From Motacilla alba alba (Eukaryota; Chordata; Aves; Passeriformes; Motacillidae): a stretch of 64,000 nt of DNA. The notes beneath the pieces were generated by a model. It did no database searches. It was not told where the DNA came from and was given only the letters and a program-made list of their open reading frames with translations. Positions within the stretch are counted from its first letter, which is position 1. Every line of letters starts with the position of its first letter. The position numbers were made by a program, and so were the translations under genes. Positions 1 through 27,335 of this stretch are shown here, piece by piece. Location of the stretch: the NCBI RefSeq assembly GCF_015832195.1, contig NC_052017.1, positions 104,066,429-104,130,428 on the forward strand. Direction: 5' to 3'.

Positions 1-3000
1 AGCTGAAGCCAGCTGTTTGGCAGATGCTCTATACTGTTTGCCCAGTGTACAAAAAGCCAATATAGGTTCTGTGTCTCCAGTGACATGTGGAATCAGCTCT
101 GCACTTGTTTGAGCAAATAGACAGCTGCCAGCTAATGGATCCATTAGCAAACTTCCCACAGAATATCCTGTCTTTATCACTGCATGAAATTTTAATAACT
201 TTTAATCATTACTTTAGTTGAAAGTTAAGAAGACCTTTTTGTAAGACCTTTTTGTAAGGCATTTGTTTTACAGAAGCGAAGGCATGTCTTTTCTTGACAG
301 AAACAATTACTTTTTTATGCTAACACTGAGAAGTGAAGCTATAGTAGCAGTGGAAATCTTCAATGTTTTTTTCATCTTTTTATTAGCATTTGTGAACCTC
401 AAATTATTTTTCTGTATTAGGTAGCACGGGGAGTTACTTCTTAGTTGGAGGATTTTTCGTATGTTTTAGGTGGGAAAATATTTGCAGTCTTGCCTTATCC
501 TTCTGGAAACAGACTTGATTTGCTTGTTCTAACTTGACGTACTCTTTGTAGTGAAAAATTGTCTGTGCTCTTTTTTAGCTGTATGAACAATTTCAATAAT
601 CAAAAGTAATGAAATCAAAATGTTGCAAACTGCCCTTCCCTTAGTGATTTTCATTTGCTATACCTCTTAGTTATGGTACGGTACCTGGTTTATATGAGAA
701 GTTGAGAAGAGAGGAAGTCCCTAGAGCATCTTTCCCTTTGTGGCACATTGAAACTGCTACATGTGACTGTTTCTCCTGGCCTTACTCAAGATGAAGTCTC
801 CAGAAGGCAACTGGGACATGCTGCATTGTAACACAAGAGAAAAATCAGAGTAATATTCAGTTGGCCCCTAAAGGAAACACCAGTTTTCTTGGATGTCTTT
901 TGTTTGGTTGTTTTGGTTTTTTGGGGTTTTTTTTTAATAGTGAATGGGTCTTGTTATCAAGTGCATTACAGCAAGTGAAACAAACATGAGCCTCTCCCAG
1001 CCCTTTGGTTCAGGGTTTCAGGTGCTAACACCCAGCCCTCAAAATCTTGATGCTGATGGGTAGAGTATGGGCTCAGTGTTTGGAGATATTTGCAGGCTGC
1101 TTTGCTCTAAGGCATGTGACTGGAACACAGTCAGTTTATCCACCTGAGTTGAAATGCCCTCTTGCAATGAAAACTTTATATAATCTTCCTTCGTGCCAGT
1201 AGGAGACCATCATTGAAGCACTCCTGACAATCCTGTGTCCCAAGGAACCACGGGGTAACTTATGTAACTACCAACTGGAAGGAGCAAAGACATGTTAGAT
1301 AAACGAGTAGGTTCTTTGTGACACCCACCTCTCTGGGCTGGATGGACAAGGCTGCAGACACCCTGAGGGAATTTGTCAGTATGCTAAGATACAATGGCTT
1401 TAGAAGAAAAACTTGTTTTTCTTGGTCTGATAGCTCATCCTTAAAGGAAAGCAGAAAAATGCCAACACAAAGACTTTACTGGCCACACTTTTCAATTACT
1501 GTTGAACAAAGCTTTCCTCTCATCTGGCACTCTGCTATAAAAAGGAGTTGGGAAGATAAGAGGGAAACACTGACTTTCTTGGAGCTCTCATCTTCTCAGA
1601 GTGTTTATTAAGGGTCTTCTTCATTGCCTGAGATGTTTGTACAGTATTGAATAACAGTTATCTGTTGCTCTTTATATGACTTCTCCAAAAAGTGCAAATC
1701 CAGTGAGATGCTACTAAATTTTCATTTGATTCCTACTTCCTGGGGTACTCTCATTCTTCTTTTGATTTCTGTGGGCATCCTGTTAACCTTCAGCTGTCCT
1801 TAACAGTGATCATTTTAGCTTCTGTTTCTACTTGAAAACATTCTAACAGAGGTTTGTTTTCATCTAGAAGGCAGAACAAGACAGCTGGGCATAAATCCAT
1901 GCCTTTCTGAGTATGGCTTCCTGATACACCTCCAGCAAGCTCACTGCCACCCTTTCCCACCCAAAACGTGTGGGCACAGTGATCAGAATCAATAGGTGAA
2001 TGTTTGTTTCAAAGAAAAAACAAGATGCTGAAGTTACTCGAATAGATTGCCTCAGACACCAGTCTGGTGTGAAATAATGATCTAACAAGTGGGAAGTCAG
2101 TGGCTTGTGAATAAGATACCTTGGGCCAGCATTTCTTTAAATAGATGGACTTCTGCAGTGAAAATAGGAATTTCCCATCTGAATCTATTTCTAAAGAGTT
2201 CAGTGCGTCAGAAAGAGAGCTGTTAGCTTTTTATGACAAAAATTTATTCCTTAATATGTTTTTGCTGGCCAGGCAAAGCTTGATAAAAATAGGTGTAAAG
2301 TTATTTCAGTTGCATACATTTTTGATAACAAGTGTAGTACCAGAATAATTAAATCCAGCATTGCACACCAGCTGCTTAGGGATTTTTTGTTCTTTATCCA
2401 GCAATTTATTATAAGACTAAACAGTACTAAGTCGTTGGGGGTTTCCCCCCACAGGATGTGCAGTCAGGGATTTTTACTATTCACTCTTGGTTTATGTCAT
2501 CTTACCTCCCCTCATGCCTCTAATTCATCCTCACAAATTCATACATAGAATTTTCCTGCAGATTGCACCTTTTTTTTTTTTTTTTTTCCTTTTGAAAGCT
2601 AAGGAGTTTGCTCAATTTTCTTTTTTGGGTATACAGTTATAAAAGTGGTTTACATTTTTGTCTGCTTATTTCTGAATGTCTTTCTCTTTGAAGTGCTGAT
2701 TGAATCTCTGCTGCTCTGTTAATCTCTTTAACCCCTGAAAGAAGATTACCTTAACAGTGAAGTGGCTGGGGAGGGGAGAAGCAAGGGGAGAGGCTGATTC
2801 TGTTTTTCTAGAATGAATTCAGGTCTTCAATAAGGGCTTTGCTTTGTGACACTCAAGCATCCCAATAGTAAGTTCTTGCTGCTAACACAGCCTTAGCAGG
2901 TGAGCATGTACGGGTGATAGTAGTTACAGCCATTTGATAAACCAGCAGTTCCTTGGGCAGAATCCAGCAATTTTACTGGACTTGGTAAATTGTTTACTAT

Positions 3001-3019
3001 CTGTTTTTTATTGCCTTTT

Positions 3020-3063
3020 TACCTTTTTTTTTTCTTTTTTTTTTCTTTTTTTTTTTTTTTTTT
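3020..3063 (+). repeat. T-rich low-complexity tract
   Basis: About 44 bp of T interrupted by single C residues, in the non-coding region upstream of the YES1 coding exons. No adjoining retroelement body is recognisable. Confidence 0.8.
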
Positions 3064-4366
3064 ATCTTGAGGTCTTATCAGCCTGCTACAAGTTAGGAAG
3101 TTAGGTAAATGCCAGAAGGAAGAAAAAATATTTGTGATGGACATTTGGACAGATGTCTGTGTGCTTCCTTTTTAATCTACTTTATTAACATTAGTAGTGT
3201 GCTGGACTTTTGAATTAAGTGCTCAACTTGCAGCCAAAGGCAAGGAATCAGTGCTACTAAAAAAGACATTTTTGTAAAGGTGATTGGATTTTTATTCAAT
3301 GCTAGCAGAAAAAATAATTCAGGTTTTTAAAAAATTTTCAAGTAGGCCTTATAGGAAGACAGGAATTCACAATAGGCAGCCACATGGCCAGAAGAAAATA
3401 TTTTGGATTATAGTGTCTGTTTGCAGTGGTAGAGAAATTTAAAGGATGTGATTCTGGATGTTTGACTTCTATTATGAATTAATAACTGGCTTTTCTACTT
3501 TACAAAGTAACGTGGTTTTTGTTAAGTATTTAGGCCCATTGCAATCTTATTCACATATTTGAGCCTGGCTCTCTTAACATTTGTTCATAGTTAATAAATT
3601 GGCAATAATAGTATAAGAAATAAAAATAATTGAAAAGGTGTGCTTTGTGATGATTCATTATTCTGTGGAAAACCATAAATGTGATTTGTAAAAAGGGAAG
3701 TTGTTTTACTTTGTTGCTGCTTGTTTCTGCATCAGTAATTGTATTACATTGCAGTATTAGGGGCTGAATTGACAGGGTGAATATAGTTAATCTTTTTGAG
3801 CATTAAATTTTATAGGGTGTTTCACTGTCTGTGGACCTTGTTCCTTCCAGGAACTCTGATTCATGGTTCTTGAGGAAATTACAGTATCTTTATTATTGTA
3901 ACGGTTAGTTATACGAAGCTGTTATTTTCTCTCAGTATGACTGTATTACAGCAGCATTTGTTTAGTAGAATTTACTTTGTTCCGTATTTCTGTCTAATAG
4001 CTAACAAGGTATAGAAGGAATTGAGAAGGGAAAAAATAATTAGACACACATTGGGAAATACTGTGTTTCCCTAATTGTTAGTTAGAGTCCGTGAAATTGT
4101 TATTGTACTTATCAAAATACGTGGTTTTCATGCTTTCAGGCTCCTGCTGTTTATTTTTTTCTTTGATTCATTAAAGAATGTGGAGCAGTTGATTTCCTGT
4201 GTCTGTAGAGGTTTTACTTTTGTAGCTAAAGTAGATTTTTAAACCCCCTCCTGCAAATAACACAGGGATTTTAATGCCAGACTAGTGCTGCATCTAAAAG
4301 GCGCTGCTGTTTTCTTCCTGATTTGTTTCCCAACTGGGGTAAGCCAGAAAATGCCTGCTACCAGTT

Positions 4367-4396
4367 GTCACCACCTGATAAATGACAGGTGGTGAC
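4367..4396. repeat. Perfect inverted repeat with paired E-boxes
   Basis: Arms gtcaccacctg and caggtggtgac are exact reverse complements (11 bp) separated by ataaatga. Each arm contains CACCTG, the E-box bound by ZEB/Snail-type repressors. It lies in YES1 non-coding upstream sequence. Confidence 0.7.
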
Positions 4397-5229
4397 TTCT
4401 TAAGGCTCAGTCGGTGTTAATTGCTGGTGACAGGTCTCTTCTCTGATTCCCTTCTGCAGCAGGTAATAGGTGCCCCCACGGTAAACAACTCTGGCACTGT
4501 CTGCCTGTAGTGGGAGCTGGTGGCAGTCCTGGGACATCAGGGATATAAATTGTCACCTGGCCTGGCACAGTTCCATTTTTAAATCCCTTAGGATATTGCA
4601 ATTACTTTTGGGTTTTTTGCAATTTTACTTACTCTAGAGCTTAACCCTGTCCTCTGGCTGTGAATATCTGAGGTTTGTTTGGGAGATGTATTTGGGGGGC
4701 TGGCAGCGGATGAAAACTTCTCCATGTCTTTAAAGATGTCAGCAGTTGGTCAAGACTTCATTGCACAGATGTTTAAAAAGAAAGCAGGAATGCCCCATTC
4801 ATTTTCTTTGTATAATTGCTTTGGATTTGCTTCCTATAATTGAGTCTGGATTTGTCACATCTGTTTCCCCCTCCACCCTGCTATAGAAGACTCCAGTGTC
4901 TTTTCCTCATCTGTAGCCTGATTCCCCCTTTTTTTCTTTGTTACCATTTACAGTCTGTCAAGTAACCAGGATGAAGAATAATCCAAATGTGCTGTTATTA
5001 TGTGAAGTTGTAGGGGAAAATAATTAAGGCTTCCCTGGTCTGCTAATAGTTTAGGTTTTATTCCAGAACTCTTTTTCATCAGAGTTTACACTCTGCATGG
5101 GTTTTAACAGTAATAAATTCACATTTGGATTAACTTTTTGGGAATATCTGTGTTAGCTATCTTAAGACAACATGAAGGTGAACTCTTCTTTTTCTTTTTT
5201 TTTCTCCTCTCATCCTCATAGAAGCAACG

Positions 5230-19198
<13,969 letters not shown>

Positions 19199-21300
19199 GC
19201 CAACAGTCTATATAACATGCACAAATCTGCCAAATGTAAAAGACTTGCAAAGAATTCCTGAAATCTCTTAAGGAATCACAGGAAAGAAAATCTTCGCTAC
19301 TTTGCATGCTCTTAATGGCAAACTGGAATTTCATAATGCCGTTGCACAAAACCACTTTTAAAGTGTTATACTCTGATTTACCAATGACATATTTTTATTA
19401 TTTCCTCTTTCCCAACTTATTTTCAGGGTCCAAAGGAAGCTTACTGAAAATACGGGGCAGAAAAAATGAGTGTTGGTGTGAACAATAGCAGAAAAACCAA
19501 TGTTTCAAATCCTTTATTCTCCCAATATTTGCTGATCATTGTACTATTGAGGGAATTGTCTGGAATTAGTGATCTTGGAGTAAGGCCTTTTTAAAGCAGA
19601 AGAACTTTGTGGGACCAAGCAATTCTATTCCAGTTCAGTAAAACTCCCTGTGTTTAAAACTACGTGTGTGCCCCCACCCGCGCAAAACAAAAGATGGTAC
19701 AACAGTATTTGATTTATAGTCTCAATCTTTAAGCTTCCACTTTCATGGACTTAATTAGGGTAAGCAGGTAAAAAGAGAAATTGGAACAGTGAATGAGAAA
19801 CTTTATCTAAATGGTAGACCTCAATAGTGAGATTAGAGAGCATAATGCACTGTGTTAATACTTGTGTTAATATAACTGGAAAGTAGCATGAGCGATTTTT
19901 CCTTTTTTCTTTCTGCATAGCTAATTAAGAATAATGAAGGTAACTAGAAGATGAGGTAATATTTTATAAAATTGTGGTGATAAAGTATGATGATATTTGA
20001 ACTTGAAGCTATGTAATACAATCACAGGGGGAAAGCCTTTAATCTTTTAAGCTCCAATGGAACAGTGAGCTTTTGTATGGGAAGACTGCCTGAACAAAGT
20101 TACAAAGTTCACCAGGAAAGCAAGACTGAAGCTGGTAAATGGCCACCTTTTAGTCCTTTTTCAGAGACAGGTTTGGTACTGTTGTATGTGGCTCGTGAGT
20201 GTTAACGAGGGTGGGTGCCACAAGTGCTATCTGTCACTAGTTCAGGGATTTGATTGCACTTTTGCTTTTCTTGGCTATTAAGACACACACACCGTTGCTC
20301 TTCCCACTTCTGCCCTTCCTACAGAATTATTTAACTAAAAATAAGTGAAAGAAAATGTGAAAGTTTAAAAAGTAAAGGGATAAAATATATTTAATATTGT
20401 CCAAATAATGAAATTTGCTGGTATTCAGCCCAGCTGACACTACATCTAGATTTATTTTCTTTGGCTACTGACATATCAAGCAATAACGTCATGTCTTTTA
20501 CTCAACAATTTGCATGAGGTCTTGAATTTCTGATCAAGCTTATATACTTTAATTTTGAAACACTCTTACTTAGTTACTGGCTTGGAATTGATATTATCAT
20601 TGTAAAGCTATCCAACAAATGAATTCAGAAGAGCCGGTAATATAGTTCTGGTACTAAACTTAACATTCATGGGTTTACACTACATTGAATCCAACTACCA
20701 AACAGATCTGTGTAGGAACAGTGCCATCATTTTTCATTTTCCCTCATCATTGCTCATCAACTGTACATCTGTGGTTATCAAATTTTAAAAGGGCTTTCTG
20801 TAAGAAAAACAAAAACAAAACAAAAAAACACATACACAAAATACTCAAAAAACCCAAAAAATATGATGAAATTTTAATTTTTCTAAATATTTTAAAATAA
20901 TAACACAATCATATGAGTTTATGTATTAATACAGTCATAACAAAAAATGCCAAAAATGACACTGGCATTGTATGGATTTTTAATTACTGAATGGAACAGT
21001 TCATTGTAATAACACTTGTATAGTAAAGGAATAAAACACTAACTTAATGAACGTGTTCATTGTAAATGGTTGTGTATTATAAAACTTCTCCAAAAGAGTT
21101 TGTATGTTTATGAAAATTTATTTGTTTCACCTGAAGACCTTGATGTGGTTCTTACCCTAACAGAGTTTAAAGTTCACATTCACACTTTTTATATAAATAG
21201 TAATAAGTTTAATTATGTAACTAAGTATTTTTATAAAGTATGGCATTGTTGAACTGTTTTGCAGAATTGGTTCAAAATAAATTTCACCTTGATTGCATCT
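19199..21300 (+). other. YES1: YES1 3' untranslated region (inferred extent)
   Basis: AT-rich sequence after the YES1 stop without a plausible coding exon. Two AATAAA hexamers (21030-21035 and 21276-21281) are followed by less AT-rich, G-rich sequence, so a 3' UTR of about 2.1 kb is the simplest reading. The exact end is inferred, not shown. Confidence 0.6.
21276..21281 (+). terminator. YES1: Likely YES1 poly(A) signal AATAAA
   Basis: Canonical AATAAA followed about 35-50 nt later by G-rich sequence (aggtggggcagggag) that could act as a downstream element. AATAAA hexamers at 21382 and 21401 and an upstream one at 21030 are alternatives. Confidence 0.5.
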
Positions 21301-23708
21301 GCTTATTTGAGGTGGGGCAGGGAGAAGGTGGGAGGAGGACAAAAGCAGAGTAGCCTTCACATTGAGGGGAGGAGGATGGGAATAAAACATTCATGAGAAT
21401 AAAACATTATTTTTATCCTCTGTAAATTGTACTTCCATGCAGGATTGTGAGTTCATTGTGCATTATTGCTGTTAAAACACACATTTTCTAGACCAGTTCA
21501 CAGGTCCTTGGCAGGAATGGGTTAGAACAATTCTGCCTGGGCTTAAAACAAACCCCTCTGGTGGACAGACAGATGGACTTGGGATTCTTGTTAGGGCAAG
21601 TCCAACTTAAACTCTCAGCTGGCAGTTACTGTCATGCTGTAAGGCAAGCACATATCCTCCCTCTTGCTTTCTCTGGGATTAACAGCCACTGTTCACTTCA
21701 AATTTTTCAGGGAATTTTATACATTTGTTCTTGTGATAGCCAATGTTTTATCTCAACCTCATTGAATGTTACCTGTCTCAACAACTAGTATGATTCAAAA
21801 TGCAGATCCTGGCACATATATGCAGTGCCACTGTAGGTCAAGGAGCTAGTACTGTTTGACTTTCAATAATAACTAACAGAGAACTAAAACCATTCTTACA
21901 GAACCTACAGTCTACAAAGTTTACTGTATTTTTAGTATTTCCTGTAATGTAATTAATGTTTTACTATTTTTAAAGAGAACAGTCATGTAATTTCTGGTAA
22001 TCTGTGCTCCTCCCTGTTGTCCATCCAAACCTTGTGATTCCCATTCTGCATGCTAGGCCTGCAGACTGTTTCTGTCATGCATTGTTTCAAGCTGTAGTGT
22101 TTTAAAAATATTTTCGTAGTATTTTTGAGTAAACTTCCAAACATAAACATGTGTATGATCCTACTGTTTAGATAAAGTACATTCCTACTTTAGCATAAAG
22201 CATTATGAAAAGAACCTTATGTGTTCTTATCATTGCAACCACTGAATTGTCATTTCACTAGGCTTGTGAGTAGCCCTTAAAACTGAAAAGAAGCCTTGGA
22301 AAGGACTGGAGGGGTTTTTGTTGGGTTTGGCAGGTTATTTTAGTTGGTTGGGGTTTTTTTGTTTTGTTTAAAGAAAGACTTCTAGAGGTTGCTGATGGGC
22401 AGAAACAAGGCAGAATGCTGTCTTACACACACTCATCTATAATACTAATGTTTATTCTAAAACATGTTTTCTGCAGCTGGAGTGAGTATAAATGAGTATA
22501 AAGAAGTAAACTTAATGAGCCCCCACTTTTGTTATTTATTTTCAACTGTTCAATAAACTTCTCAGTTTTTAAGTTTTCCATGGAGATGCTGTAGATGTTT
22601 GTATTTGTAGCAACATTCCCCTGACACTTCACTTAGAGCTACGCAGTCAGGTTGGGTTTAAACCACAGGAGCACTCAACGTATGCTAAGCAGTACATTGC
22701 AAGCAGGAAACTCAAATCCTCACACCTGGCTTAAGGAATTTAGGGCTAGATTGGAACAACTGATGCGGGCACCAGAAGCAGGTCTGGGTGGATAAGTGCC
22801 TCAGTCCAGAACTGTCATTCACCCAGTAACTATTGCCTTGTGCAGTAGGTCTTTGGGCTCTGTGCAAATGTCTGAACGTGCAGGTTCCTTCATAGACATG
22901 CATCTTGCTCCCACTTCAGCCTCATTGTAGTACAGGAACAAAACCCCCTTTGACCTTCCAGGCGCTGCAGGAGTGTGACTGTCAGTGTGGGGCTGGGAGC
23001 ATCCCCCCAGATACACATCTCTGACAGACACCTTTCCAAGATAGGGTGGGAAGAGTCAGGAGATGGAAGTGAGGTGGTTGTGTCTATTTTTGATGTAACA
23101 GCCTGGAGTGTAAAACCTGGGTTCTGATCAAGAATCCTGGCTAGCTGGGTGTCAGCTGTGAGAGACTGTTGTGAGGGTGTTGAGAGTTGGAAGCAGAACC
23201 CACTGAAGAACTTCACCCTCAGCTGCAGACTTTAACATTTCTTCAAGGACCAGATTATTTTCTCAGCACCTTTTCCTAGTGACACAGAGAGAGTGTTAGC
23301 TACAGAAACAGCAACAGCTTCCCTGCTTCTTTCCCCCATAGCATAGGGGAGGAAAAGAGGGTGAGTGGGATAGGAGGATGGAGGCAAGAAGCTGAAGTAC
23401 CACTCTTCATCACTGGGCAGAGGGAAGCAGGCTGAGGGGTGTGGCATGGCAGATGTCATATGTTCCTGTCCCTGTCATATTTCAAAAAGGAGGTAGAAAT
23501 GCTGGGGAACTGAAGAGCATCTGTTCCCTTGTGCACAGTGGAAATGGAGCAAGGCTAATGCCAAGTGCTGCTTCTGTTCTTGCTGGTGGCTCTGGGCAGC
23601 CCACCCTGACTGGTTTCCAGCAGATCAGCTTCATATTAGTTGGGGAGTCCCAAGCATTGTTTTGCTTTCAGGAATTTTAAAGAATGAACCTTGATCAGCT
23701 CTTAGGAA

Positions 23709-23803
23709 ATTAAAAATAAAAAAAAAAAATAAAAAAAAAATAAAACAAACAAACAAAAAAACCCACAAAAAAACACACACAAAAAAACCCTAAAAAAACC
23801 CAC
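23709..23803 (+). repeat. A-rich low-complexity tract
   Basis: About 95 bp dominated by A with interspersed C and T (runs of aaaaaaaaat, acaaac, cacacac). It could be the degraded poly(A) tail of a retroelement, but no element body is recognisable upstream. Confidence 0.75.
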
Positions 23804-26039
23804 AAGATACTGAGAGCCTGACAAGGGAGCAAGAGAGTTACTGGCCCCTGGAACCCAAATAGACAGCATATCGGACTCTGGGAGGTAGCTTAGCGTTCCT
23901 TTCCTAGTGAATGTATGTGGATGTAGGATTTTCCGTCAGGTTTCCCTCCTCTCCATGGTGGTATGGTGTACCTAGGAAATTCACAGAGTTCAGACATTTC
24001 CCATGGGACCCATGTTCTTCTCTGGTCCTACTCTTTGAGCTTATTTTCCTTGTTAGTTCTGCATGCAAACGTGCTTTCTGCAGGTAGTACATTGATAATA
24101 TTTTTTAACATTCTCTTCAAAAGCATAGTTTTTGTCAAATTGTAACAACCACTGTTGTTGGGGTATCAAAGTATTTATTTTTTGTGTATTTTTAAAGAAC
24201 ACTCTCCTTCTCTTAGAATTTAATTTACTGTTGGCAAGGAGAAACGTGTTGGCCATTGTGTTGTTTTTGTTTTGTTCTTAAGGACAGGACAGATACCCAG
24301 TTAAACTCAGCAGGGTCTAGAAACAGACTGGAAATCTAAAAGGGAAACCTGAATACAAGCAGTCTTGATGAATTAGTCATGTACCAACTGGAAAGCTGAC
24401 TGCTGTGAAAGCATTCCTTTCTTTAATCAAAAAGCTACTGCCAGTAGGAGCACTTCCTTTGTGCCCTGCTGCTAGGTTATTGAGTCTCTAGCTGAGGCTA
24501 CTGGTAAGTACATACTGTGAATGGATATATCTGTGCATTTTACCTTTGCTCCTGAAAATCCATCCCAGGTGTGCTAACGATGCACCTTTTTTTCTTGCAC
24601 CGCCACAGGTGCCAGCTGCTGGATTCACCGTTCATTCAATACCCTCCCTATACATTCATTAAACACATTTATTCTTATTTGGGGCAGTCTTCCAGGGGCT
24701 AAGTGGCTGTTGATCCTTCTCTTGCCCTCAGTGTTTGGCAGTGCCAGGGGTGTATTTGCTGAAGTAAGGAAAGGTAAGGAAGCATTTCTGCTCATTCAAA
24801 AACAAAATATGATAAATCTCAGTTCAGTATGACTCCTGTGATAAAAGTACCACATGTGAAGAAAACATCTAATCATTTAACTGCTCCTTCATGAGAACAG
24901 TGAGGACTTTTCCCTGCTTCTCCAGCAAGGGTAGAAAATGCCACTCAGGGGCAGCTCATGGTGTGCTGTGGAAAAGGGAATGACCATGCTAAACTGCAGC
25001 CCCTGTTCAGTCCTGCCAAGGAGGCCAAGTCAGTGATTCTGTCCTTCCAGAGAGTCCCCAGGAAAAGGCAAGAGTGTTGGTTCACATTCCTGAGAGTGAA
25101 AGCTGGTGACTAGATGACTTGGGTTCCTTAAATGCCTCTATCCGCCTTCCTCTGCTCTCAGCTCTAGCCAGGGTGTTTACAACCAATCAGCTTTTATTTC
25201 TGCATTGTGGCTATGCAGTAATAGCACGGACACATATGAGAATTCACAGGTTGGTGTTTTCTCTTTTTTAAGTGGAGAGTGCCTGGCAAATTAAGCAGTT
25301 TTATAAGAACAAGGTTAGATCTGTATCCCTACCACTGAAGTTTTGATTTTGTTCTATATTACCCTCTTCATTTCTGAAATGACTCTGTCTTTCAGAGTGG
25401 CTTATGACTACCAAAAATGTATATTATTTCCATTGTGCTAAAAGACTAGAAGTACAATAGAAACAATTTCCATATTTACATTTTAGTCTAGTGTTACTTG
25501 TTAAAAGGACTGCATCAAAATCTGTTTATTTAATTTTCTTGACATCTTTATCAAGGAACTGCCATTTGCAAGGACAGGATTTTTTTTTCCACATGGAAGT
25601 GAAGTTCAATCAATTGCCTCCATGAGTTAAAGGATATAATGAGCAGATTACAAGTAGGCTAAATATGAGCTTTGGCGCCACTGTGATTAGAATGGCCCCA
25701 GCCTTTTCAGACTGCTACTAAGTGTTCTGAAGAGCAAGTGTGTGTATATACTTAGCAATAGATATGCCCCTGATCTCAATTGATCAGTAAAGTAGGAAGA
25801 ATGACCCTTTTTGCAACCTGGGGATGACAAAGAGCATTCAGGAGGATAGTGGGATACATATCCACTTTGAAAGGTCAGCCTATCTTGTGGAAATGCTCTT
25901 GATCTATTGACAAAATAGCTTGGGCTTCATTTGTTCTTTGTTCCAAGACATACACTGTTATGCCAGGCAATAAACAGAAATCTACTGAGAGGCAGCACCT
26001 CTCCCAGGGGTTTCCAAGGTACTTACCATCTTGCCCAAC

Positions 26040-26200
26040 AACCCTTATTGCCTAATACATAGCATTTCTCACACGCTCTCAAACAAATGAGATCAGTGTC
26101 ATTATTTCTGTCATTATCCTTTATCAAGGGGCAAAGGTATGTTTTGACTCATCCAGGGTCAAGTTGAAGACCATGATCAAGCAGCAGCCAGAATCTAGCA
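26040..26200 (+). repeat. MIR-like SINE fragment (tentative)
   Basis: Order of motifs resembles the MIR core: a tail of tagcatttctcacacgctct, then cattatttctgtcattatcc, then ggggcaaagg and catccagggtca. MIR elements are ancient and shared by amniotes, so strong divergence is expected. By-eye match only. Confidence 0.35.
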
Positions 26201-27234
26201 TTTGGTTGATTGAACATTTCCTTTCAGATGGGCAAATTTTATCTCTGACCCCTCGTCTTGAGCTTGGAGAAGAAAAGCTGCAGTAATTTCCCACTATTGT
26301 TCACAATGGACTCCTGAGCTACTTAAAAAAAAAAAAATCCAACGAGAGAGAGAAACTTGTATAAAACCTGTGGGCCCAGTCCTGCGCAGCAATTTGGCTG
26401 CCCCAAAGTCAGAGTACCAATGACATCATGAAGACAGCATGGAGCATGGATCTCTAGGCTGAGGCTTGTCTGGTGGTCCTGGGATGCAGCTAGCCACCTT
26501 TCAGACAGCCCACATGTGGGTGAGTGCTGGACCTTGGCCTTTGAGAAAGGCAGGAACTGTCAGTTGGATCTGCCTTCCCAGGTCACTGAGCTGCCACATC
26601 TCAGACACATGGCCAGGGGGGCAGGAGGTTTTTGTTAGGCAGTTTGGACAGGACACAGCTTCTGTGACTGTTCCACAAGCACTGCCCAGTGAGCACATTC
26701 ACAAGTTCCCTACGGTTCTCATTGCTCCCTTCTTGTACCTTGGTGTAGGTTCCAGACATCACTGGTTTGCAGCAGTGCCCTTTCAGCCGTAGACGATAGA
26801 ATGAGCACTTCCTTCTTGGCCATTCCAGTCTGTTTCACTGACACTTCAAATATGTCAAAACCTTTTAAGCATTCAGCCAAACATCCACAAAACCTCTGAC
26901 TTGGTGATATAATGCCTTTCCTCCTTCAATCTACCTTTGCTATTGTTTCTCACAGAAATAATTTCTCACAGAAATGTCTCATTTGTTGGTTTGGTTTTTT
27001 TTTTTTTGGTTATTCACTTAGAATCTAGGAAGTATATACTCAGTTATTTTAAGCTTCTTTAGGAACAAACCATTATGCTTAGCCAGCCTAAGACTGGAGC
27101 CTGCGTGTCACCTGGTTTGTTGTAAGATACTGAAAACCCTACCTGTCATCCTGGGTGAAATGTGCATAGTACAACCTGCCTAGATATATAAATGTCCTCA
27201 GGCACTGTAGTACCTGATTCATCACATCCAAGAG

Positions 27235-27335
27235 AAGTGGGATAGGATGTTGTTCCCACAATGCAGGTGGGAACAGCAGAGGAGCTGAGACACAGGCAAG
27301 GAAAATGACTTAGCCAGAATCACACAAAGGAGTTC
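27235..27335 (+). repeat. MIR-like SINE fragment
   Basis: Shows the characteristic MIR order: ggaacagcagaggagctgag, acacaggcaaggaaaatgac, then ttagccagaatcacacaaag, paralleling the classic gaaactgaggc / gacttgcccaaggtcacaca segment. Better supported than the fragment near 26.1 kb but still a by-eye call. Confidence 0.5.

Larger units (their letters stand above)
1..5221 (+). other. YES1: YES1 upstream non-coding region / first intron (partial)
   Basis: This AT-rich stretch has no convincing coding exon on either strand and ends at a splice acceptor (catcctcatag) just before the first coding exon of YES1. In vertebrates YES1 begins with a non-coding first exon far upstream, so this is most likely the 3' part of intron 1; the promoter and exon 1 are outside the window. 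It contains T-rich tracts near 2570-2588 and 3020-3063 and a perfect 11-bp inverted repeat at 4367-4396. I see no other gene in it. Confidence 0.7.
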
